Assembly (NCBI GenBank): GCA_002633005.1 | Contig: NMRA01000105.1 | Location: 62,001 to 126,000, forward strand | Direction: 5' to 3' | Source: Phoronis australis | Lineage: Eukaryota; Phoronida; Phoronidae | Length of the DNA: 64,000 nucleotides | Shown: in pieces, positions 24,701 through 36,932 of the stretch | How the letters are laid out: each line of letters begins with the position of its first letter | How positions within the stretch are numbered: the stretch's first letter is position 1 | Position numbers and translations under genes: made by a program | Notes under the pieces: model-generated | Told to the model about the DNA's origin: nothing | Seen by the model: the letters and a program-made list of their open reading frames with translations, nothing else | The model's database searches: none

Positions 24701-27112
24701 AGATGTTGTTTCGTTCCACAAAGGTAACATTGAACAAAGCTGTCAAGGGACAGGTCACTTAGAGTGCACTAAGAATTGGTAATTCAATGAAGTTATAAAA
24801 TCAAGAACTCAAAAAATGAGCGTTTGATTCAGACGTCGTACCGCTACAAATCTGTCACTAACTTGTTTCTTACTCATATTATTGGGCTTGACAAGAATTG
24901 ATAGTTTGTCGAGATCAGACGCGATAAGTTGGATTGTCATGGCACGCACACGACCAGCATGGTCAGTTCTTCCATAGTCCAAAATCATTCATCATCATAA
25001 ATGTTATGAATATTTGCAACCCCCTATCTAACCGTAACAAAAAATCAAGTTATTTTTTGATGGCTGAAGTCCATTTAGTGTCGCTTTAATGAGTGAGTTT
25101 CTGATGAGTGAACAATATGTTAAAATCTCACCACAAAAAAATTGCCAAAATTGGTCTTTTTATTCTTCGTAGGCTACTACCATTGCTCACAATTTCTCAG
25201 AATCATTGTCTGATTCTAGCTAAGGTAGAGCAGAAAAAAAAACTTTATTCTCATATTCACACTTCTAAGTTCTGGTTGACTTAAGAATATTGTGTACTAA
25301 ACTGGTGAGATTTTTTCGTACTGAAAAGGTATTGGTACTTAAACAAAATGCAGAAAGTCATGAGTTTACGTCCTGGAATAAGTGCATGACTGAAGGTCAG
25401 TGGCAACGGAAAGACGTAGTGCGACTAACAGATTTTCTGAATCAACCAGAACAATTTGTCAAATTAATCCGTGTATTATGTTATTTAGTCCAACTCTGCA
25501 ATCTACCAGAAAATTATTGACAGTCAATATCGACCACCTGAAGACATTCCACAGAATGAAGACATCCCACAGAATCATCACTGGTACTAAAACAATTTAA
25601 GACTGAACACGCTTTGAATTTCGATATAAAACATTAAGTTCTCTTCTGCTGTGAGTGACACCACAGAAGCCTTCTACTAGATTCACATGAGTGGTGATTA
25701 TGACATCATAAAATCGCAACAATGTAGGACATGGAACAAAGGACAAGCAAAATTTTATTTCATTTTCTTCAAAAAACTGTACAACACCTAATTAATATAA
25801 TTCAACATTCAAATTCTGGACCGCAGCTATCAACAGATTTATGGGTAACATGCACAACAGAATTATGGGAAAGAACATGCACAACAGCGATAAAAAATCT
25901 TGAAAAATAAAAAAGTTGCATTATATACATTCAGATCGTTGTTAACTCTTCTAAAATCTGACTTCATGGAAGTACTGTTGCCAGTGGCCTTAGTGGACAC
26001 AGTAAAAATATTTGGACATTACCCTTCAACACATGTTTGCCACTTCTTATTTCAAGCCAATTAGTAATTAGGCCAACTGCACCATCACCCTAATTAATTG
26101 CGGGTCAAATCAGGAACAGAGAGAGAGTCTCAAACTAGTGATGTTTAAACTATAAACAACTGGCTGAAGGAGATGCGTTGAGTTTAACATGAGATGATGC
26201 TAGAGAGCAAGGACAAAAATTAGGTACCCAACGGCTCCTAACACAAGAGTGACACAGAGCTCGATATGCAGCGCCTATGCACCTACCGTAGGCATCCCAT
26301 ACAGTGCATACAGTGCAGATACAAAGGGTGATGATTACCTTAACATTCCTACAAAAGATCCAAATATCAGACGTCATTTGTCATATCGTGTTTGATTTTA
26401 CTTTATTTCTATTTCTGTTGACAAAGGATGTTATTATATTAAAAAATTTCAGTGATCCATTTTTGTTGTTTTATTTACATATATTTATTCTACTTTTCGA
26501 CACACAAGTGTATCCTTTAGACGATCTGGATCGCCTCTTTTAGTTTCAGATTTATTTTGTACGTTATTTATCACTAAAGAGAGCAAATCTAGTAAATTGA
26601 AATGGTTACTGAAGCACCAGAACATGTATTTTTAATGTAATTTAATTTATCAATAAAGTCTACATCATAAATCACATCCTTTTTCTTCTTTTTGTGTTTT
26701 TCCTATGTTAATTCCGATTGGCTAACACGTGCATAACGTTACTGAGGCAGCACCGTGGCTGAAGCCAATGAGATAAATTAAGCTCATTTTAAGAAGCTCA
26801 TTGGGTGAAGGCCTCTCAGCTACAGAATCGTACTTTATGTGCATAAGTCATCTGTAGTCTGGGATCTCAAAAGTTCATAATAAAGTTTACTGCTGTGTTG
26901 TGTCGACTATTGATGTAGCGCAAGCTCCGCTCCCTTGCGAAAAGTCGACAAACAAACAATAAGTTTTGCCCGGCAATGTGTTGTTTGGTGGCTTGGAAAC
27001 AAAGGTATGTCAAGAATGCTGCATTCTGATTGGTCAGTTAAGACATCACTCAAAATCCAGGCAATTGGTGAATTAGGGGAACGATGTCATTTTGCATGGC
27101 CCCACGTAGCCT
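21783..27112. other. No gene recognised in 5.3 kb
   Basis: The frames 22294-22527, 23357-23578, 25290-25520 and 26304-26543 lack splice context or family resemblance. A short block at 26280-26350 (GTGCAGATACAAAGGGTGAT) resembles the dispersed repeat at about 7515. The motif TTTTGA(G/A)AATTTTCGATTAAGC at about 22115 also occurs near 13487. Confidence 0.5.
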
Positions 27113-27152
27113 TGGTGCAAAGTTGTATATTAAATATACAACCGTTGCGCCG
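27113..27152. other. 38-bp palindrome
   Basis: GTTGTATATTAAATATACAAC (27122-27142) is a perfect palindrome, extended imperfectly by GGTGCAAA on the left and CGTTGCGCC on the right. It lies about 340 bases upstream of the possible exon at 27491. It may be a binding site or the end of an old palindromic element. Confidence 0.5.
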
Positions 27153-27490
27153 ACATGGTAAAAAAAAATCTGACACAAAATTAAGGTCTTTAAAAATACA
27201 CTATTACTTAAATCAACTAAATTATTTAACGGTGTTAAAAATGGCGTTGTACCTTTCACTCTGTTGCTAAAATTGTGGAGCACTCTTTTGCGTCGGCTTT
27301 CGACGCTGTCACCTATTGGCCAGTATCATTCCCAGATTCTTCAATAAACTGTTCTTCTGTTCCACGAGGTTTTGTAAAATTTATCGGAACTGGTTTCATT
27401 TCATTACAAGTTTTTAGTTCTTAAAACCAAATCAAATTTCAGCTGCAAAGCTGTCATCATCTCCTGAGAGATGTCGCAAAACTTGAGGAA

Positions 27491-27613
27491 ATGGCCGGTG
27501 TACGTGTTATGAACGTACTGTTTTCAAAACGACTTCTGTCACAAAAGGCAGAGAATTATGCAAAAAATTACTTTATTAGAGTGTTTTTCACTTCAACGGC
27601 TGCAGCAGGCAAG
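27491..27613 (+). CDS. Possible first coding exon of a mitochondrially targeted protein (unidentified)
   Basis: GAGGAAATGG gives a good start context at 27491. The 41 codons run open to a consensus donor AAG|GTGAGT after 27613. The peptide MAGVRVMNVLFSKRLLSQKA then ENYAKNYFIRVFFTSTAAAG-K is rich in Arg/Lys/Ser/Ala and almost free of acidic residues, like a mitochondrial presequence with a late FFTSTAAA cleavage-type motif. Upstream, ATTGGTC (27030) and ATTGGCC (27316) are CCAAT-box-like. I found no second exon downstream within the window, so both identity and reality are uncertain. Confidence 0.45.
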
Positions 27614-27989
27614 GTGAGTGTTGGTTGACTCCCAGACTTTGCATGCAGCCCTGCCAGTTTATAGCTCTACATGTTGATGACCATAGTCTTCATACAGCTA
27701 CCTGGCTGGCTAGGCCCTGGGATACACCAACTTCACAGGGAAGAAAAGCAAATAGGTTGTCAGTATGCACAGGTTGATTTTTGGACTGGAATATGTAATT
27801 GCATGGCCAATCGCCTATATCTCTTTGTGCTGTGCAGCCTCAGTGACGCCACGAAAAACAGTACTTGCAGTGGGGCTTTACGGAACTAATTTTTTATTTT
27901 TCAAAGTAAGAAAAGAAAAATACTGTGCACTAATTAATACAATGTGAATGTCAAAACCAACCTTCTTATTAAAATGCTGAAATATGTAG

Positions 27990-28350
27990 TTCAGGTTTCA
28001 AAAAATGAATGGAAAAGAAAAAAAATGGCCACTAGAAGGCAAACAATAGTTCAAATCCATCAGAAAATGGAAAGGTGTCATCATCACTTTAATATAAACC
28101 AATTTGCCAAATTTAGTAAACATTAAATGTAGAGTAGAGTGGCCAATAGAGGTGGATGCCAAAACAGACTAAAAAATAATCAAACTGGCCATTCGGTGGA
28201 GTACATTACGTCAAGTCCACCTGAAAACGGAAAGACATTCTCACGTCTTTAATACAAACTTATTTGCCAAATTTCATGAAAATCCATCGAGGAACTCCGA
28301 CGCAGCGGAAAACGAAAGAATGCTAAAATTACCACTAGGAGACATAGCGG
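27990..28350. repeat. Dispersed repeat, copy C, with two internal ~180-bp units
   Basis: ATGGCCACTAGAAGG...TCATCACTTTAATATAAACC-AATTTGCCAAATTT recurs as CTGGCCATTCGGTGG...TCTTTAATACAAACTTATTT-GCCAAATTTCATGA about 180 bp later, then AAATTACCACTAGGAG starts a third unit. This is the same repeat type as 7450-8350. Confidence 0.65.
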
Positions 28351-29393
28351 TAGTACAAAACTAATCTACGGTACTCCAACCTAACTCAGAACAGTAGAGA
28401 ACAATGTTTTCCATTCAACTGAGAACCATAGAGGGCAACCTTTTGTAGCATCAGAACACAGGCCCAGCCCATTCTCACCAATATACCACAACCAACCATA
28501 GAGTTGCTTTTAGCCTAGAAACCAATACACATTTTAGCCAATAACTTGAAAACTGACACCTGTTCAGTTCAGTTTTTAAAAATTATTCGTTTGTTCTCAC
28601 GAAGTTGAGAAAAATCGTTTCAATTCTGAGCATTGTGCGACCAATTTTCGATATCTCATAGTGTTAAGATTTGTATATAACTGACACTGAAAATCACCAA
28701 GAAGTCCATGCTGAAGGTACAACAGTTGTCTTACAGCCACAGAAATCCTGCAGTGTTTTCAATCACAATAAAGGGGCGTCAACTGGGATTAGCAATAATG
28801 AGTACATTCTGACAAACTACACGCATAGAATAAATGGCGTGTTGTCAGATTCGTAAATAGCACACAACTACGTTTGGTCAGGTGTTAATTATCTTAAAAT
28901 CAGAGCTGCGCTTTTTTTACAGCAGAACATCCGGTATGATAACGATAGTGGAGCACAAAATCCCATGATTGTGAAGCACTTAATTCTCTGTTTATTTCAT
29001 TCGGTAACAGAACCCCAAGACTCCTGTTCTATCATTTTATATCTACATACAAATATTCTGATGGAATGCCATCAGTTGGCATATTCCAACAAGTTATATG
29101 GATGGTGAAGACGCCCATGAAACAGTCCTAAGCTCCCTAAATCTCCTGTGTAATTGTGGGCTTGGGAAATCACTGATTGTCCTTTCTTAAGCTATGCTTT
29201 TGAGTCTCTACTAAGTCAATTTTTGGCTTTGATACAAATCGAGAGTGAACTCAACCTTGAATTCTCAATGTTATTGGAAATAAGTCGGGATTTTTTAAGC
29301 AACGCCGCCAGTTTAAAGGGTGAGGTCCTTATCATTATGACTCAATTAAAGGTTCAGTTTTTAGTTATAACAATAGAAAATGCCATTAGTCAA

Positions 29394-29870
29394 AAGGCCT
29401 TTTCATACCGACTTAACTCCGGAGCATTGACATCCACAGCGAAGTTAACTAAACCGTTCATACTGGTTGTGGTAGTTATGGAACATCGCAGTAAACGGCA
29501 GGTGACGCTGTTGTCATCGAAGTAATCGCAAGGTAGCGTTGCTCTCTAAGATTTTTTTAATGTGACAATTTGGGAACATTTACAAGTGCTAATTGACATA
29601 AAACTTATTTTTAATTCGATTGGTGATTATTCAAGCAAAATATAAGCACCTATTAGCGACTACACTATCCTTAATTGTTGATGATAACAGTGGCACCTGG
29701 CAATATCTTCGATGGGACCGAAGTTAACCGTTCATACTGTAAAATCCACCTGTTAACTGCGATGTTAATTGGAGCTGTTAACTTCGATCCAGGACCGAAG
29801 TTAAGCGTTCATACTGACAGCAACTCCCAAACCATCGACACTTTGACGTTAGTATGAACTTGGCCTTTCA
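29394..29870. mobile_element. ~475-bp TIR element, family GGCCTTTCATAC, copy 2
   Basis: Starts AAAGGCCTTTTCATACCGAC and ends GTATGAACTTGGCCTTTC. It shares GACTTAACTCCGG, GGTGACGCTGTTGTCATCGA, GATGATAACAGTGGCACCTG and GCGTTCATACTGAC with the copy at 3927-4433. An open frame (29154-29525) crosses its boundary and is incidental. Confidence 0.8.
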
Positions 29871-30691
29871 GAGGAGCTCATAATAAGATAAAATGATAGA
29901 AAATATAATATCTGTGAAACGACACAAATACGTAAAAGATTTAGGAAACTTGAACTGTTTCATGCAACCGGGCACTGGAGTCTCCAGTCATTAACATAAT
30001 TCTTCATTCTGTAAATGTTCAGGCACTGGCGGTTAACATCTAGATTTTATACAAAAAGTCGAGTGGAAGAATTGCGCAGTATAGGAATATAATTAAACAA
30101 TATGTCTCTTGGGGGGTATCGATGTTCTAACAACAAGACACTAGAAAATTACCTCTTGATGACTCAATACAGTATTTATTACATCAATCATACGCTATTG
30201 GAAGGGACATCCGGTTCAGTGTTCTCCATAACTAAAAACATGATCATGCGGTGTTATTCTCCAACACCACGTCACAATACTTACTTACGGTTAAGTGATT
30301 TTTGGCAGATAATTTTCGCCACAAAACTTGTTCTTAAAAACATTTGTCAATTTTCAACCTACTTCATATTCACATTGTCGCTATATGTGGTAATTCTAAC
30401 TAATTTGCCAAGCAATCACAGAGATAAAGAATTAGCCTTCAAATTCCACTTATGTCAAGAGATGTAAAATTCACCTCTTTCTGCTACACAGATTATTGTA
30501 GATTTACTGCGTATACTACGTAAAGCAAATTATGAATCTTAGGAGTATGAAAACGGCCACAAAAGCTAAGTTTAATTCTTAAACTAATTTTCGTAGTCTG
30601 ATTCCAGAACAAGACATACCGTATAACCAGCTGCAAACCTAAAAGTTTGGAAATACGATTTTGGACAACTCACATTGGTCGCACATCAGAG

Positions 30692-31662
30692 CAGGGCTTT
30701 ATCCATGATTTCTCGAAAACAGGGTGTCCAAAATGGGGTTCCCAATATTCTAGGGTGTCCATGATTCCAACGACGCGTAACCCCCACCCCCATTCACCAG
30801 CAATCCCCCCACACACAGTGACTTTTTTACAAAAAAATGCATAGACCAAGGCTTTTACATCTAAGTTTACAAAACAGCCCTCTGTAGTAAGCTTTTTTAC
30901 TAAAAAATTGTGTAGACCAAGACTTTTACATCTAAATTCATGAAAATAGCCAAGTAGAGAATTGGTTAAACGATGAGTGCACTTTGTTTTTGGTGATCTC
31001 AAGTCAAATTACTGTTATAAAGTTTATCATATCATCTTAACTAGCTTTAATATTCTGTAAAATGAGTCATCAGAGCTGCAGTTACAAAACAAAAAAAAAT
31101 ACACATGATGTGTGGTTCATATTTTGGCAATAGGTGTCACTGCTTTTCCGCACATTGAAAAGGATGAAATGGACGCAAACTCAAAATTTTAAATGGGCAT
31201 ATTCTTGTGGCACAATATAGTATTAAAATAATGACATTTATTTCGCTCTGATGTTTTTAAAAAAAGATGAAAATTATGAAATTACAGCTCTGAAACACCA
31301 GTTTGGAGTTACACAAAGGTATGACCCCTATATAAAGCAATGAACTACAGAGATAAAACCACTGGGAGCATAGCCAGCAGTGGAAGAAACTGACAACCAA
31401 ATATGTGCTAATGTTTAAAAGATGTGGGATACTAAATGCTTTCAACCTAGTTTGAACATGGCAACATTGTACATTGTATATTTCTTCCTGATTTGAAAAA
31501 AGAGCCAGCACTGTGAGCTCACTTCTCCCTTCAGCTATGTGCCTGGGCTTCCTAGTAATCATTACAATGTATGTGTCCAAACTTGAAAGGTTCCGATTGG
31601 CAGTGGGTGTCCTTACCAGGGCGTCCAGATTAGTGCTAGGACATACGCTGTATAAAGACCTG
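30692..31662 (+). mobile_element. 971-bp hAT-type non-autonomous element, decayed target duplication
   Basis: Starts CAGGGCTTTATCCATGATTT and ends ACGCTGTATAAAGACCTG. The flanks CATCAGAG and CACCAGTG match at six of eight positions, as expected for an older insertion. The interior is colinear with 20816-21774. Confidence 0.88.
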
Positions 31663-33320
31663 CACCAGTGACTTGGGCATTCCAACTTATCTGTCTGAGG
31701 GAGTTGAATTCAGAATCACAAACAATGAGCTAGTGATTTTCATGCATGGCAAGGGCTGGTCTCCCAAATCAAACTGATGAATGCGTTTGGATCATAACAA
31801 GACAAAATAAATAACCAACCAGAGGTTTGCAGATTAAAGTGTCATTACACCTGTGATTCCTGTCAATAAAGTTTAAAGATGTATTTGCATGTTCTAACTA
31901 TGCTAATGTAAAGCAAGAACTAAACGCTATTTGAACATCATCTTCACTAAACAAAGTGCAGTCATATTCAATGACAACTTGTAAATTAAACACTCTGCAA
32001 ATAGGTGACTTTTGCACTGTTGACGTACTTCGCAGGCTCACATAGCCCACATCATGCAGTATTACTCCCAAACACCTCGTCACAATACTTACTGGACACG
32101 GTCGAGTGATTTACAGCCGATTATTTTTGAAACAAAACTTGTTTTTAAAAACATCCAGCAATTTTCAACATACGTCAATTTCACATCGTTACTATTTGAG
32201 TTTCTAACTAATTTCACCAAATAATCAGAGATAAGGAATTAGCCAGCAAGTTCCACTTTAAAGATTCAAGGCACTTACTACTGTGACATGGGTCTCAAAT
32301 TGTTTCTTGAAGTCTAAATTAGAGGTGATCTCAAGACTTCGAAAGAAGTAACATTTTATCATTGGTCAAGACTACAGTATATAAATTCATAAAATTTCAT
32401 GACCTCAAATTTAATGAGCTTTTCATGAGCTTTTTTACTAAAAGTATGGATTTTATGCCGATTTAAACAAGTCGACACAATAAAAATACTGTATAAAGGC
32501 AGAGGCTTATATCCAAGACATTCCTAGACATACAGCCTATTGAAATAAAAAATTAATACTTTATCAACTGTTACAGGTTTTGGTGAACTTGTCAGAATTT
32601 TACAAAGGGTTGGTATATTACAATTCTTTTAGCAGCAATAACAGTGGAATGCTTCCAAGTAATTAAGCATACTGTTTCTACCAAAACGCAGTAGCCACTT
32701 GCGAAAAATATTTTTTCTTAATTTTCAACAGGTGGAAAACGGCAAAAGTTCCAATACATTTTGCCACTCCCAAGGGACGTACGTGCATGCACTTTATTAT
32801 ATGAAGCTTCATAACGTGCTCAAATTTGAATACTGCAAACCCATAAAGAAATGACTGACCCTTGTGTTTTCACTTTTATTTCACAATTAATATGCATTGT
32901 CGACATTTATTACGCAGTTATCATATGGTTCTGAGAAACAGATAATCATTTACCTTGTGTTAGTAAATGAATAAAATCATGGTTCAATGGAAAGTACTGC
33001 ATAATCATGATAAACAACAGTAATGCTTCAGTGCGGTCGAATTGTACTATGATCCGGTCAGGTAACCAAGTCAAAGTGGGAATTGAAGCCATTGCCTTTT
33101 AGGACAGGTGATATTGGTATTAAGTGCACTCCTGTAACCCACTTTATGCAGGTAATAGTACCTGGCTAATTTAAGTTTGATTCTTGGTTTGGGAAATGAT
33201 TTTAATCGTCATGACAACCGTCATAGTCAGAGAAATTAAAACTTTTTGTCGTTAATTGAGTGTTGTGTAAGAGCAGTCTGTAGATAGTTAGGTGGTTGTG
33301 TCATTCGTAAATGTAGACAG
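31663..33320. other. No gene seen
   Basis: Region 32060-32240 (ACTTACTGGACACGGTCGAG...AATTTCACCAAATAATCAGA) resembles 30280-30450, so a short duplicated block exists (about 180 bp, diverged). No coding exon recognised. Confidence 0.5.
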
Positions 33321-33570
33321 TGCACACCATCTCTACTTAGCAGTAGATACGGTGGTGCTCACATAAGGCCTTCATACGCCCGAAGCTTTTCAGTGAATTA
33401 TGCCTCATACTGATTAAACCATAAAAGTCATTAGGCTATAAGTACCTTTTGCGAATAGAGGGACATATTACCAGGCCTTCGATGTTTTAAATTTCCTCCA
33501 ACTCAAACAAATATTCCCTTAAACGTTTTTTCGAGCAATCCCTCATTTAGTTGCCCAAATAGGCAACTGG
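33321..33570 (+). mobile_element. Diverged solo arm of the Mutator-like foldback family
   Basis: GCCCGAAGCTTTTCAGTGAA, TTATGCCTCATACTGATTAA and CTCCAACTCAAACAAATATT match the arms of elements A and B at roughly three of four positions. Its partner arm is absent. The subterminal hairpin is kept, with different sequence in the stem. Confidence 0.75.
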
Positions 33571-34240
33571 TCATTTTCACGCTCTAAGCACCAGGGGATA
33601 TGGTGCCATATATCTTGACGGGAGCAGTGCAACTGCCACATAAAGAATTCAGACATTGTTACCAGTATAAATATGTAGAGCACACAACTTTGCTAATAAG
33701 AGATGGTGGGGCTGTCTAAAGTAAATGTAGCTTTTGCATGCGAGCTTGTGCGTTTAAATGCTTGGCCAGACTGATGCAGGTTTAATCCCTAGTTGGCCAG
33801 TCTGGGAACAACACAGTGACTGTAGTTAATCTAATAGCTGTTGGACTGCAAATGCAAGAGGGCAGTCCCGTATTACACAGAGACACCAGTCTCGTTGTAT
33901 TAACCCACAATACTGTAAACATCTGACAGCCAAATTTGCCGTCTCGTTTTCTTGCCACTGAAGTTTCACACGTTCTTTGTTGTTGTCTTATTCTTAAAAA
34001 GTTTTTCTTGGTTGCATTACTCAATTCGTCCCTCCAATGCCAATTACTGCTGTGCTGTGGGCTGCAACTCTGGCATGAAAAAGTTTGATAAACTGGAAAA
34101 ATAGTATCTGTGGATGCCTGATCTGAAATTCTTTGCCTTCCCAACATCTATGAGAGACATCAAAATGTGTCTGATTTCCAAAACTAGGTCATGTGCTTTC
34201 TTATCTCCAAGACAAAGGAGAGTTCTATCACCGTGTAATC

Positions 34241-35141
34241 TAGGCAATGACCATCGCCTCTGTTGGCCCGAAGCAGAGGCGATGTAGAGGCTATAGGCGC
34301 TCTGTACGCCGGAAGCTTTTCGGCGAATTATGCCTCGCACCGACTAAACCATCAAAGTCACGTTGTAATAAATACCTTTTGCGCATAGAGGAACACCTTA
34401 GGAGGTTGTCGATGTGTTTAATTCCTTCCAACTCGAACAAATACTCCCGTTATGAAACTTTTTCTTCGAGCAGTCCCTATTTCAGTTCCCAAAATCGTGA
34501 AATCAACTTTTTCATTTTTTTAACCAGGCCGAAGGTCAGAAGTTGCGGACCTACCGGCGAACTTTGAAAGCTGAAGTTCCCGCCCTTTGTGTAAGTGCTG
34601 CCGGGAACCAGCCGTGCATTTGCCGTGTTGTTAAACATTAAAATGTCAAATATATTCACAAAGACTATTAAATGTCATATCAACAGCATTTATTTTTATT
34701 GAATACAAACAATGATTCATTGAAATACAATCAGTTTCAAGTAACGCCAATTAAAGACAAGTATAAGTGGTGGCATTTTTGGAAACGAACATTTGACTGA
34801 CAAGACCGCAATGGCTCACCTTTGGCCTATTTAAAGATTGAGGTCATGAATTGGAGCGTGCGCAGTGTAAAAATGGTGAGTTCACGATTTTGGGAACTGA
34901 AATAGGGACTGCTCGAAGAAAAAGTTTCATAACTGGAGTATTTATTCGAGTTGGAAGGAATTAAACACATCGACAACCTCCTAAGGTGTTCCTCTATGCG
35001 CAAAAGGTATTTGTAAGAACGTGACTTTGATGGTTTAGTCGGTGCGAGGCATAATTCGCCGAAAAGCTTCCGGCGTACAGGGCGCCTATAGCCTCTACAT
35101 CGCCTCTGCTTCGGGCCAACAGAGGCGATGGTCATTGCCTA
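34241..35141. mobile_element. 901-bp Mutator-like foldback element A, target duplication CGTGTAATC
   Basis: Terminal inverted repeats of about 260 bp (34241-34503 and 34879-35141) start TAGGCAATGACCATCGCCTC. The 9-bp duplication CGTGTAATC is exact at 34232-34240 and 35142-35150. Long terminal repeats with 9-bp duplications are typical of Mutator-like elements. Each arm carries an open frame of about 100 codons (start MTIASVGPKQRRCRGY), present only because all arms are copies. The middle shows no transposase. It is inserted into the THAP element at 33855. Confidence 0.93.
34252..34284. other. Subterminal hairpin in foldback arm (four copies)
   Basis: CATCGCCTCTG and CAGAGGCGATG form a perfect 11-bp stem with an 11-base loop. 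The same hairpin sits 11 bases inside each end of both elements (also near 35100-35130, 36013-36045 and 36890-36921). The diverged arm keeps a hairpin at about 33325-33357. Confidence 0.85.
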
Positions 35142-36001
35142 CGTGTAATCCGGACAGGGTATTGTCTATTGAAATTCTATTAAAAACGAGTTGCATCACT
35201 GAATCATCAACAGAACAGTGCCAACATCACATAGTTTGGCAATAACAAAATAAATACAAAGAATGGAGTAAAATTTCAACTCTACATTCCTCCCAAGTCC
35301 AAGAGCACACTGAGAAGTCTACATCACGCAGCACTCAGTCATGAGTCTCAGCAGTGCAGAATCTGCCAGTGACAATGTTCAAAATGTTTTTGTCTGGGCG
35401 ATCGGCAAGTGATTTGGTTTCAGAAATCAGCAAACTTAATTATGCTCATACATTTTCTGCATGAACGACATAAAATATCACTGACTACACAAACAAAAAC
35501 ACGTCAATAATGATAAATAAAAAGAAATCTTACCAACTACGCCTAAATGCATTTCACAGAACAAATCCAAATGCCTACATTTCAATTACCCACAATTCCC
35601 CATGTGTAAATTGCAGTAAGGGGTATAAAACATTTTAATATTTTGAAAGTACTCCTGATGCAACTTTCCAAGTGAATTCATTCAATTTTACAAAAACTAT
35701 TTCACGAGCGCAATCAGAGATACGTAGTTCGAGTAGACAATAACGATGTCATCCAATTTGTTTATTGTTAGTTGTAACGACTGGGTTTCCGCTTCCTGTC
35801 GCCAGTTTGACTGGTGCGAGACGTGGAATTTCGGCGCTCGGTCAAAAATTGCAATACTTCAAGAATGCACCCGGCAATTTTAATTACCTTAGTTTTTTTA
35901 GCATGTTGTACGAACGTAGTTACATTAGAATTTTTGATCAGGTTAGTAAATACTCTGAACTGACTTATTGAAATTGAAAATGAAAGGTTCCATTCATTTG
36001 C

Positions 36002-36932
36002 TAGGCAATGACCATCGCCTCTGTTGGCCCGAAGCAGAGGCGATGTAGAGGCTATAAGCGCTCTGTACGCCGGAAGCTTTTCGGCGAATTATGCCTTGCA
36101 CCGACTAAACCATCAAAGTCACGTTGTTATAAATACCTTTTGCGCCTAGAGGAACACCTTGGGAGGTTGTGGATGTGTTTAAGTTCTTCCAACTCGAACA
36201 AATACTCCCGTTATGAAACTTTTTCTTCGAGCAGTCCCTATTTCAGTTCCCAAAATCATGAAATCAAAATTTTTGTACTGCGCACGCTCCAACTTTTACC
36301 GCGCTTGTTAGGTGATGTGACTTCATAACCTCAATAATTTTTAAATTGGCCAAAGGTGAGCCATTGCGGTCTTGTCAGTCAAATGTTCGTTTCCAAAATG
36401 CCACCACTTATACTTGTCTTTAATTGGCGTTACTTGAAACTGTTTGTATTTCAATGAATCATTGTTTGTATTTGATAAAAATAAATGCTGTTGATATGAC
36501 ATTTAAAAGTCTTTGTGCACATATTTGACATTTTAATGTTTAACAACACGGCAAATGCACGGCTGGTTCCCGGCAGCACGTACGCAAAGGGCGGGAACTT
36601 CAGCTTTCAAAGTTCGCCGGTAGGATTGCAACTTCTGACCTTCGGCCCGGTTAAAAAATGAAAATTTTGATTTCACGATTTTGGGAACTGAAATAGGGAC
36701 TGCTCGAAGAAAAAGTTTCATAACGGGAGTATTTGTTCGAGTTGGAAGAACTTAAAAACATCGACAACCTCCTAAGGTGTTCCTCTATGCGTAAAAGGTA
36801 TTTATAACAACGTGACTTTGATGGTTTAGTCGGTGCGAGGCATAATTCGCCGAAAAGCTTCCGGCGTACAGAGCGCCTATAGCCTCTACATCGCCTCTGC
36901 TTCGGGCCAACAGAGGCGATGGTCATTGCCTA
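36002..36932. mobile_element. 931-bp Mutator-like foldback element B, target duplication TTCATTTGC
   Basis: Same family as element A; arms 36002-36265 and 36669-36932. TTCATTTGC is exact at 35993-36001 and 36933-36941. The middle is the same sequence as in A but inverted relative to it (for example CGGCAAATGCACGGCTGGTT here against the reverse form at about 34606). Copies are close to identical, suggesting fairly recent movement. Confidence 0.94.

Larger units (their letters stand above)
33855..35165 (+). mobile_element. THAP-domain mini-element, copy 2, split by a nested foldback element
   Basis: Left part 33855-34240, right part 35142-35165. It reads NYCCAVGCNSGMKKFDKLEK, a stop, then YLWMPDLKFFAFPTSMRDIK. 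The Cys pattern C-C-x-V-G-C is kept better than in copy 1. The 5' portion matches copy 1 and the fragment at 39770 (TGTAAACATCTGACAG against ATAAACATCCGTCAG). The insertion falls in the block TCTATCACCGTGTAATC; copy 1 keeps the uninterrupted equivalent TGTGCAATCCGGGACGG. Confidence 0.75.

Noticed and set aside
34247-36926. Four ~100-residue ORFs starting MTIASVGPKQ
   Set aside because: All are the same sequence in the arms of the foldback elements. Conservation reflects arm identity, not selection on a protein.
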